Assembly: GCF_000208745.1 (NCBI RefSeq)
Contig: NC_030850.1
Span: 18,380,654 to 18,444,653, forward strand
Source of the DNA: Theobroma cacao
Lineage: Eukaryota; Streptophyta; Magnoliopsida; Malvales; Malvaceae
Direction: 5' to 3'
Length of the DNA stretch: 64,000 bases
The notes under the pieces are model-generated. The model ran no database searches, was not told where the DNA came from, and saw only the letters and a program-made list of their open reading frames with translations. Of this stretch, positions 55,214 through 64,000 are shown in pieces; positions within the stretch are counted from its first letter, which is position 1, and each line of letters opens with the position of its first letter. Position numbers and translations under genes: made by a program.

Positions 55214-56355
55214 GTACCAATGAACTTGATTTACCAATCCAATGATGATAACCAATTATCTTGTTAATCTTTTTCTCAAGTAAGCATGAATATTGTTTAA
55301 GTGTTATGTGAATTCTTATGTTTAGCATCATGATAGGATGAAATTTCCATAATTGAGCACTATATCTCTTGTATTGAAATATTATGTACCTTTAAGAAAA
55401 GCTTATGTAAATGTAAATATTTTTTAAACCATGTTTGGAGTTCTAGAATTTGTTTGATTCTTCCTTAAGGCAAAATCATAGGCTATACTTAGTTAAGGAG
55501 ATGACTTAGGCTATCCTTTGACCGATTGAGCCTTTCAAGCTAACCTAGTTACATTTTTTCTCCAATATACCCCTTTACGCTTAAATTGTCCTTTTCTTTG
55601 ATTAAACACATGAATGAATTAGCTTAGCCTTTGAGAAATTTTCCAATTTTACAACCCTCACTCTTAAGCATATATATTGTTTTAGGAAATATATGTTGAG
55701 CTATTTAATGAAAGGTAGAAAAGATGAAATGTATAAAATTCAAAATTTTTGTGAAACATTCATCCTACTACTGATGAAAGAAAACATGTTTGGGGGTGGT
55801 GAATTAAGAATAATAATAATAAAAGTGTTTTATGAAGGAAAAGTGAAAGAAAATAAAACAAGGTGTACTTGGTGAAGAAAAATAAGGATATATAGGTCTT
55901 AAAACAATTATGTTGCTACGGTGATTTGAGCTACATATTTTCCCATATCTGACCTTGACCTTAGCCACACGTTACAAGTTGAATAAAGTCCTAAAGATCC
56001 TTAGTTAGGTGCTAGCCTACATTTGGGGAGAGGGATATGAAAGCAAACATATGAAACTATAAACTAGTTTAAAGTTTGTATAAGCATAAACCTATCCAAA
56101 GTGCATGATATTCATTGTAAGAGATTTCACACATACATTGGAATCCATTTGAAAATGAGCTTGCATTTAAATGTAATGTGAGCTTTGATAATATTTGTGT
56201 TTTGCTTTGAGTTTGGAAAACTAGATAATTTATGAGGAAATTAAAGGTAATCACAGACTTAATGCAACCTACTCCTAGTTTGATGTTTTCAACTATGTTA
56301 TGTTATTTTTATCTTAAGTTTTGCTCGAGGACTAGCAAAATAGTAAGTTTTGGGG
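55214..56355 (+). mobile_element. 3' non-coding internal part of a Tat/Athila-type gypsy element with polypurine tract
   Basis: No protein-coding domain is seen. The assignment rests on the end of the block: the words CTCGAGGACTAGCAAAATAG and TAAGTTTTGGGG at about 56325-56355 are, from memory, characteristic of the polypurine-tract region of plant Tat/Ogre/Athila elements, directly before an LTR beginning TGATAAC. The left side is cut by the end of LTR C at 55213. Confidence 0.55.
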
Positions 56356-57866
56356 TGTGATAACTCTATTATATGTAGTTATTTTGCCACATTTTGATTG
56401 CTAAAAATAGCTAAGTCCTTGTGTTTTTCAAGTTGATTTAAGGTAGCTTTTATGTTTTTTGTTATTAAGTTTAATGCATGTTGAACTACTTTAAATCGAG
56501 TAATTTTAGCTCACTTTCATGTTAAAAGTCTTAATTTAAGCCATCACTGATTTAGTCTTTGTTTTGAAGGTTCTCAAGTGCATAAAGCTTCGTGAAAGTA
56601 AACCACATAAGGATGGCTAGGTGTAAATTTTACTAAATATGCTATGGTATTTTGGTCCTAACTTGAGCTACAGAAGTCCAAATAAAGAGATGCATGAACC
56701 ATAGGAAAGCTAAGAAGAAGGGTTACAACTTTCATGTTTATTACTTTGTTCATTTTTTATCGAATAGTGTTTAAAAACCTTGTCAAAGTTTGAGCATTGT
56801 AGCAATCTGCACAAAGGGAAACCAAAGTACCCAACACTACAGCCTTAAAGTCTCAAGGCTGCAATGCCAAAACCTCATCAGCATGGGATAGCAATTGTCC
56901 AAGGGAGTCAGTGCCACAAAGCCAGAAGGTAAGCATCACGACGTTGCCATGGACAATACTTGCTCTGAATTCTAGAGGAGTTAGCACTTTTCCTATTTTT
57001 CTGCATTTTGAGTTTTAATTTTTTAGGGCTTTTTTAGTAGAAACATTAAAGAAGATTGAGTGGTAGCTTTTTTGAAAAGAAAGAGTGGTTTTGTGAAAGA
57101 GAAAAACAAGAAGAAAGTAAGAGACGCGAAGATTGGATTCGACAAAAAACTATTCTTCACTTAAGGATTGTGGTGGATTTCAACATGTAATCTGAATATT
57201 TGTTTCTTTTTATTTATTATGAATGGGTATGGTTATGTTTATTCAAATATGTTCGTAAAGCTTTTGGTTGTCTGGCCAACAATTGAACGATTTGTGAATC
57301 TGAATGAGACTCAATCGAGTGAGTTTAGATTAAACTAAGTTTTGTATTGTATATGCTCACATCACTTAGAGAATAGGTCATCTGATTTGCAATTAGGGTA
57401 GACATATGCCTAAATGCCATACATTTTCAAATTACAACACTAGTTTAATGGACCATAATTAATTGATTACTATAGACATATAGTGACCCAATTATTTAGG
57501 CATTTATACAAGAATCTCGACAAAGACTTGTGCATAAGTTTGGATTCTAGGCTAGCAAAACCATCCATGGATGTAAATATTGAGAGAAACGAATGTCAGA
57601 TGAAATGTTGAATGAACCCATAATTCTATGTTTTAATTTATTGCCTCTCTAGTGAATTTCTTAGTTTTAGTTAATTAGTTTAGTGTTTGATTGAATTTAG
57701 TTGTAATTGATTTTCTACAAATTTGAATTACTTAAATAAGATTAATTTGGTATAATTTTAGTACTTAGTGAAACATTCAAAGCAAATCCTTGTGGGATAT
57801 GATTTTGAACTTACAGTCTATATTACTTGTTTGATACGTATACCTACATGTACTAAACTAACAACA
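56356..57866 (+). mobile_element. LTR of a Tat/Athila-type gypsy element
   Basis: It starts TGTGATAACTCTATTATATG and ends ACTAACAACA, about 1.5 kb. The last 100 bases, with CCTTGTGGGATATGATTTTG and TACTTGTTTGATACG, follow the usual U5 end of this group. It is flanked by a polypurine-like tract on the left and primer-binding-like sequence on the right (see findings). Confidence 0.6.
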
Positions 57867-57895
57867 AGTTCTTGGCTCTAACGTTTCCAGTTGCT
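57867..57895 (+). other. Degenerate primer-binding-site region after the Tat/Athila LTR
   Basis: AGTTCTTGGC follows the LTR end. The group normally has AGTTTTTGGCGCCGTTGCC here (tRNA-Asp type). The next bases are only weakly similar. Confidence 0.45.
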
Positions 57896-58432
57896 AGAGG
57901 TTTTGTTATAGTAGTCGTCATAGGCAATGCAAAGTTGGGTGAGGCCATGGTTGGCACAACAAAACTAGTTAGTAATTGATCTTTGATTAGTCATTATGTA
58001 ACAATTTTAGTATGCCAATTCATTCCTTTACACTTACAGTTCAATACACAAATCATACCCAACATTTCAAAGACACAAAACCTTAAAAAAAATATCAATG
58101 CTATACAATTACCTCATTTTTCATTTTTACAATTATGAAAAAGATAAAAAAAAAAGAAACCCATCTCAAAAAAAGATATACTCACGTAGTAGTCTCCTAG
58201 CCATCTAGGTCAACGTACTTTTGGCTAGGTTCAAAGGGCTATAGATCTAGCATTCAAAGGAGATGGGTCGATGGCGAACAAGTTGGGTTTAACAACGGAA
58301 AGGTTGGGTCGACGATGGATCACATCTAGGTAATGGTCTATCAACAATGTAAGGCCTTGTGAGTGTGGCTCGAGAGGCTTTGGGTAGGTGGAGAGAGAGA
58401 AGAGAGAGAAAGTAAAAGGGGGAAATAGGGGG
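57896..58432. other. Unassigned DNA, possibly the interior of a CACTA element
   Basis: No gene is seen. A short purine-rich stretch (58381-58428, GAGAGAGA-type) precedes solo LTR B2. Since B2 inserted with a GGGGG duplication, this DNA was originally continuous with the CACTA terminal region from 61421. I could not find a left CACTA terminus. Confidence 0.4.
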
Positions 58433-61420
58433 TGTCACAACCAAGTACTCGCCTCGAGCTTGTGACAACCGTCGCGACGTCCCGATAGACATTCATTGAC
58501 CGGAATGCCAACCGAAACCTCGCAAGGCTTTAATATCAATTTTCGTAACTCTCCTGTGAGCAACAGTTGTTAAATATCATGTTTTGAGAGATTATAAACT
58601 ATTTCCAAATCAAAACAATATAAAAATAATTTTTTTCTCACAAGGGCATTTTGGTCATTTTTTCTCAAAAATCTCGAAACCAACTAAAAATGTAGTATGC
58701 GAGTGGAAAACACATATTTCATAATCAAAATAAATTTAGATGTCTAAAAAATTCATTTAAAGTGAAACTATAACTATTTAAATATAATAAAAATATTCAA
58801 TAAATATTCTATTTTCTTATAAAATAATATTTATAGAGTTACCAATAAATAATTTTCGTAGCGTAAAAGCTAAATAAATTCATACATACTGTAATACAGA
58901 TAACCTAAGCATAAGATTTAATTTACAGTGACACATGGGCCCGCGAACTACCAAAAGTATCAAAAGCGGTAAACCTACAGTTTTTGAGGATGCAAGTCCA
59001 ACTGTAGCCCTCAACGAAATGAGCTATCTACCGACTATCTTGAGCCTGAAATGGGTGGAAAGGAGGGTGGTAAGATTATATAATCCCCGTGAGTAAACAA
59101 ATACCATCTAAAATATCTAAAGCTTAGTGAATGGAGACAGATAAAATAGTTTAACATAAAAATGATTCACAGCATTTCGAACTCATTTTAATAAGATAAA
59201 ATAGATTCATTTCACCCAAATAAACAACAAGGCTTATGATTTCTTGAAAAGTTTGACTCGTGCCAAAATCATTCTCATACTCAATTATTAGGGATACCTT
59301 GGCCGAGAGCTATCTCAACCGAGTCTGCCAAGGCTGTTAAAAAGTCATGTACGCATAAATCATGTTTTTATTTTGAAAACATAGCTGTTCCTTGGCGTTG
59401 GCTGAGTTCACTCTCACGTGGTGGTTTGGCGTGACGTGAACTCTAAAGTTGTACCTCGAGAGTTACCCTACGAGCCTCCCCAATCGAGGTAAGAATATAA
59501 CAAGATTTTGTGCCCCTCAAAAAGGTTGGTCCACAGAACTCGCCCACTACAGCAAGCTAAACCCACCATACAATAAACTTTGCGATAGCATGACATGGCA
59601 ATTATTTTATTTTACAGCCTCTCAAGGCAAATCAACAGTTCATACATTTTCAGTACATTTACCAATTCAACCATTCATGCCAATATTATCATAAGCCATT
59701 CAATTCAAACCATGATTTATAACACAGTAATTAGTCTCCAATTACTCCATTTTCAAAACAATCTTTCAATTTCAAGATAATTTTATAAAATCATTTCATT
59801 TAATCACATTTTGCTTATAAAACATAAAGATTTACCATTTAAACTCATTTTTCATAAAATTCACAAAAACGAATAAAAACTACTTTAGATAATTAAGACG
59901 ATATTAAGGTTATTCACTATTTTTGGAGTCGAATTCTGAGTACTTCGATTCTTGATCCTCGAGTACTATCTCTTTACTTTTGCCAGAAAACTCACCACCT
60001 AGACATAATGCACAATAAACCATTTACTACATTTGTGCTAAATCGTTGTAAATCCAATTCAGGTTTTATACTAATGCATGAAATGGGATGTGAAATACTT
60101 GGGTAACTATCTAAATACAATGTTCAATATAAATTCAATTATGTACCTAAATAAAATGGTATTGGCCTAATTCGATCTATCATCCGATTAATTGGCCAAT
60201 ACGTCCAATTCAACTCCAAATAATTCCATTTTTCTCCCAATACTCCAAATCATCAAACACAAATTAAATAACTTAAAATATGGCAAAAATCATCCTCACA
60301 TTTTCTCTTGGAAAATTCGACCATGGAGGGTTCACTAACAATATAATTTTTCAAGCTTGATTCTCTCACCATAAATCACTAATTCCTAACCAAATCACTT
60401 GAAATAAAATCAAAATCATCATCAATATTCCACATGGAGAATTCGGCCAATGATGGGTGATGGGAAGAAGTGAATTTTTCTTGTTGGCTTTTCATGCTGC
60501 ACATCACCAATAAACTAAAAACACTAGAATATCTTAAAATCTAACCAAAACAACCATCAAAATCTCTCTCTAAGTGTTCGTCCAGCAAGAGACCCATCAT
60601 GAAATCATGTGATTCAACCATGGAAAATGCAAAAGAATGTATGGGAAAGGTAGATCACAAGTCAAAATCAATAAATTTTACCTTTGATTGCTTGATTACA
60701 TGAAATCCACCAATTTTCTCTTGAATTTTCACTCTAGGGTTTTTGTTCTTTCTTTTCTTCCTCTATTCTTGCTTTGGCCAGCCATAAGAATGAATGTGGA
60801 AGAGTTCAAATTGGCTTTATAAAGGAAAATATTAAATGGACAAAAATTTGCCATGTGTCACCATTCCATTGGTCCATGTGTCGTACTTACCCATTAAGCA
60901 ATTTCTCTCCACCACTTAAATTTTCTAAATTATTCATGATAATATTGGGTAAAATCCATGTGCTGAACAAGTGTTGGGTGGTGTAAAATTTTGATTTTGC
61001 CCTTGGGAGGTAAAATGACTATTTTACCCCTATGCTCGAAAAAATGTCAGAATTAAAATTTTTCACTTCTCAAACTCAAATTATGTTCTAAATAGTCAAT
61101 CTTAATCAAAAACTTCTTCCAACATTCCAAGTTTAACCTCAGGTGGTAAAATAACCATTTTGTCCCTAGGTCATGAAAATTCCAATTTGACTCCAAATCG
61201 GTCCTCGAACTCCAAATCACTATTTTAAGTCATTATGGGGTTTTAAAATTCTCAATTTCATCTTAAAATATCTATTTGGATTAGTTTGAGGCTTAATTCA
61301 ACTTAATTGTGCCATTTGGTACATTGCCGTCCTTTAATGATTTTTGAGGTACCCAAGTAAGTAAACATGCATTCTTATGTAAGAATGGCATAATAAACAT
61401 ATTGTAGGCTGGGCTTGATA
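58433..61420 (-). mobile_element. Solo LTR B2 (same family group as element B), reverse orientation
   Basis: A 2,988 bp unit is flanked by TSD GGGGG (58428-58432 and 61421-61425). On the plus strand it begins TGTCACAACCAAG and ends GGGCTTGATA, the reverse complement of a decayed TGTCAAGCCC start. It is collinear with the LTRs of element B in reverse and especially close to 1-923. No internal domains are present. No palindrome or minisatellite array is seen. Confidence 0.92.
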
Positions 61421-61469
61421 GGGGGAAAGAGCTCGATTCATATAAATAATACAAGTTACCGATGAAACT

Positions 61470-61830
61470 CTCCGTCGATAATCTCTTGACAATTTATTTA
61501 ACCATCCTTGGCGAATATTTGGCCGGTATTTATGAAAATTCTATCAATAATCTTGTGACAATTTATGTAGCCATCATCGAAGGATATTTTTTCAGTATTA
61601 CTTGGCATTTGTATTACCCTAACATTTTATTTAGCCATCCCTGATTGATATTTCATCAATATTTGCATATTCAATTTCGTTACTATATTCCTGATGTTTT
61701 ATGTAGCCATTACCAATCAAATATTCTATCGATATTTATGAAAATTTCATTAGTAATCCACTGATATTTTGTGTATGCATTACCAACAAATATTCCATTG
61801 TTATCTTCCTACCATTTTATTATTCCATTC
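61470..61830. repeat. Degenerate subterminal tandem repeats of the CACTA element
   Basis: About five units of roughly 65-75 bp share the words ACAATTTAT or CATTTTAT, GTAGCCAT, a GAATATT core and GTATTTATGAAAATT. Subterminal repeats bound by the transposase are usual in this superfamily. Confidence 0.65.
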
Positions 61831-62059
61831 CTAACTAAATTTAGAGCATGTATTTTGATAAATGATTGTGCCTAGTATTCTTTGCACATTTTGCTTTTAT
61901 TTGCTTTAAAGAATTACAAACTATACTGACGGAATAGAATTCATCGATGTTCCATCGACATATTGTAGGGCTTCTCTCCATCACTGTTTCGTCGACAATC
62001 CATCAATATTTTCCAATAGAATTTTTTTCGACAAATCCAATTCTATCAGTAAAAGTTTA

Positions 62060-62072
62060 TTTTCTTGTAGTG
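62060..62072 (-). other. CACTA terminal inverted repeat
   Basis: TTTTCTTGTAGTG on the plus strand, the right-hand end of the element. Confidence 0.8.
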
Positions 62073-62349
62073 AATTAGGTTTAATATAACTTTTATATTA
62101 ATTACAAAAAATTGTAATACATAATCGGACACATTCAATTAAGTCATTAATGTCTGTAACTTCTTTCAATTAAGTCCAACTTAATCTCCAATTTTTACAT
62201 TCTTAAATTGACATCTTTTAAATGTATGTGACCCATTAAGTTCCTAACATGTTGATAATAAATATGAACTATAATCCCAAATAAATTTGGATATGATGAA
62301 TCAAACAAATTTATATGTCAAGGTTGTATTAGATGAATCGAACTATAAT

Positions 62350-63140
62350 CCAAGGTAACCTAGGATTAGATGAATCTAACTCCTTTGTATTCATCATCAA
62401 TTCTCGAATTGATTAGTTCGAATTTATAAGTTAAAATTGAGATCTAGCAATGCATTGTGACTATTCAAATTTATCAATGGACAGCCTTACCATGTAATTA
62501 ATACCCATTCATCACTTAATATCATAGGAAGACATAGTACATGGTGCAAACCAAAGCTTGAATCAACTTGATCCAAATGATTTAAAATAAAAACCCTATC
62601 TTAAATTGATTTTATTGTAAAAAGGTCAAAAACTTGAACTCAAAATAACCCAAACTTGAATGACTTAAACCCATATTGTTAGAATTGATGTATGCTCTAT
62701 ACCCAATCAGTTGGTTGTATGATACGTTTATGATTACTTTATACATTATATTTAATTTTTAAAGGATTTCTTTGTCTATTAGTTCATATATAATTGTTAT
62801 TATTTACTTACAAAGATAAAGTCCACGAACTAAACATTCTTTGCAAAAGGAGTTATAAAGTATTATAATTATGAGGTTACTGTTGCATCTAAGCATTTTT
62901 CCTAAATTATTAATTCCTAGTCAATGCTTTATCAATTCAACCCTTTTGAATTCATCATCAATTTCAAAATTGATTTCTTCATACATATAAGTCAAGCTTG
63001 GCATCTAGCAATCCATCATGACTATCCAAGTGTTAAAAAGAGTCATAAAGGTTTGACTTAACCAACCAGTGCGTAATCTCACCATGCAATTAATATTGTT
63101 TTATGAATCTAATATCCGGACAAGACATAAAGCATGGCTC
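62350..63140. repeat. Pair of diverged direct repeats (about 62350-62560 and 62915-63140)
   Basis: The copies share, in order, TATTCATCATCAATT / AATTCATCATCAATT, ATTGATTAGTT / ATTGATTTCTT, the word ATCTAGCAAT, TGTGACTATTCAA / CATGACTATCCAA, CCATGTAATTAAT / CCATGCAATTAAT and AAGACATA. The second copy has about 30 bp extra. They may be two parts of one old duplicated repeat. Confidence 0.65.
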
Positions 63141-63953
63141 AGTGTCTACTTTATATTGTCTCTACCATGTTAGCTTTTGATATTTGTAATCAACTCTTTT
63201 AATGAGATTTGGAAAAGCTCTCTTCTAAATCCTCAATCTACATTGGTCAAGGACTCCTTTAAGTTATTACATATCAAGATGCACTGGGATGTTTCTTTTA
63301 GTATCACTTACGGCGATGAATCTGCTATTGTTCTTTCATTTACCTTCATATGTTTCATGCTATATATATCTAATGTCCATCTTATTGTGCATCCTTTATA
63401 GGATGACTTAAGATAGTATCTAAATATAGCAACTCTTATACAAGGTAACCTAATGATCTCAAGTCTAAGGATTACTTACACAACCGTCACATAATTAGCA
63501 TTCATTCCATAGATACTTGAGTGACATACTAAATGGAATTCTCAACGTGGGTCATGTTCAATGAACTTGTTCATATAAGTAGCACTCACATGTTAGCTCA
63601 AGCATCCCCATATTGATTTCAATTTATGATAATGATTGCTCACTTTATAAGTTAAGAACATAACCATGTGTTGGCCTCTCAGTTTTATCAATGTTCAATC
63701 TCAATAGAGCATTGACTAGGAACATATAGGAATAATGTTTTGATGCAATAAAGATCTCACAATTATAACAATGTTAGCTTTATAAGTTTTAAATTTATCC
63801 TATGTTTTGAAACGACAAGGACAAATGATCAAAATTCCTTCTAACAGTTTTTGAACCAGTTTAAAGTTCCCTTGATGGATTTAAACAAATGACTAAGTGT
63901 TTGAAAAAGATAAAACACCTCAAAAAGACTTTCAAAATGGTTTCTAGGTAGAA

Positions 63954-63986
63954 TCTACGGATACATATTCAACATGTATCGATACA
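63954..63986. repeat. Start of another TGTATCGATACA array at the window edge
   Basis: TCTACGGATACA (63954-63965) and a perfect TGTATCGATACA (63975-63986) suggest that another family C LTR begins to overlap the right end of the window. Confidence 0.55.
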
Positions 63987-64000
63987 TTTGTCCAAGTATT

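Larger units (their letters stand above)
61421..62072. mobile_element. Terminal region of a CACTA (En/Spm-type) DNA transposon
   Basis: It ends TTTTCTTGTAGTG (62060-62072), the reverse complement of CACTACAAGAAAA, the hallmark CACTA terminus. Before it lie degenerate subterminal repeats and CCGTCGAT/ATCGACA-type words. The 3 bp after it (AAT) would be the target duplication. No transposase is visible. The opposite terminus was not found. Confidence 0.75.
62073..64000. other. AT-rich DNA with no identified gene
   Basis: I see no convincing coding region, RNA gene or LTR border. It contains a pair of diverged direct repeats (62350-62560 and 62915-63140, listed separately). A TGTTAGAATTGATGTATGC word near 62678 could be an LTR start, but I cannot find a partner. 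At the right edge a TGTATCGATACA palindrome reappears. Confidence 0.5.

Noticed and set aside
62678..62700. TGTTAGAATTGATGTATGC as the start of a copia LTR
   Set aside because: No matching second copy, polypurine tract or primer-binding site is visible within the window.
1..64000. Host protein-coding genes, tRNA or rRNA genes
   Set aside because: I looked for long open frames, spliced gene-like codon runs and cloverleaf-like or rRNA-like blocks. All sizeable readings belong to element proteins, their antisense or repeat translations. Small spliced genes in 62073-64000 cannot be excluded without expression data.

Overview
This 64 kb window looks like heterochromatic or gene-poor DNA from a flowering plant. 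Everything I can classify is a transposable element or its remains. The evidence is plant-type Ty1-copia (Sirevirus-like) and Ty3-gypsy (Tekay/Del chromovirus-like, Tat/Athila-like) proteins, an initiator-Met tRNA primer-binding site, and a CACTA terminus. I found no credible host gene, tRNA, rRNA or CRISPR array. The long-LTR families and the short palindromic repeats in them remind me of Malvales genomes, but that is only a memory-based hunch.

Layout, left to right. (1) 1-923: the 3' part of a gypsy LTR (family B2). (2) 924-1434: AT-rich DNA. (3) 1435-15031: a decayed Sirevirus-like copia element (Copia-1, plus strand), interrupted by a solo LTR (A1, 2809-5996, in the integrase) and by a reverse-oriented LTR (F, 10952-13526). 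(4) 15061-17969: an isolated LTR (E). (5) 17970-22579: the degraded gag-pol of a chromovirus (element C), whose 3' LTR starts at 22580 and is only completed at 55213. (6) Four later insertions lie inside that LTR: solo LTR A' (23195-37557), which itself holds a complete chromovirus B (25001-36335); solo LTR A3 (39016-42089, minus); a complete Sirevirus-like element Copia-2 (42568-52387, minus); and solo LTR C2 (52461-55163, minus). (7) 55214-57895: remnants of a Tat/Athila-type element. (8) About 57896-62072: DNA ending in a CACTA terminus, with solo LTR B2 (58433-61420) inserted. (9) 62073-64000: unassigned AT-rich repeat DNA.

Most boundaries rest on target-site duplications (TSDs) that I could read directly: GATGC, AAAGG, ATATC, ATGAA, CCTGT/CTTGT and GGGGG. 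All polyproteins carry stops, and several have lost catalytic residues, so no autonomous element is active as it stands. Element B is unusual in keeping one reading frame over about 4.8 kb, broken only by stop codons.

The least-explained signal is a shared architecture. LTRs of several unrelated families carry arrays of short dyad-symmetric units, with a different unit in each family: TTAATCGATTAA-like in Copia-1, TTAGTCGACTAA in Copia-2, TGTATCGATACA in gypsy C, TTTCGCTGCAGCGAAA in LTR E, and minisatellites with TGTGCA...TGCACA arms in the A, E and F LTRs. Both copia elements also carry an extra gene between pol and the 3' LTR. It encodes a predicted nuclear, highly charged protein with a conserved domain, and copies of each element's own palindrome lie just upstream of it.
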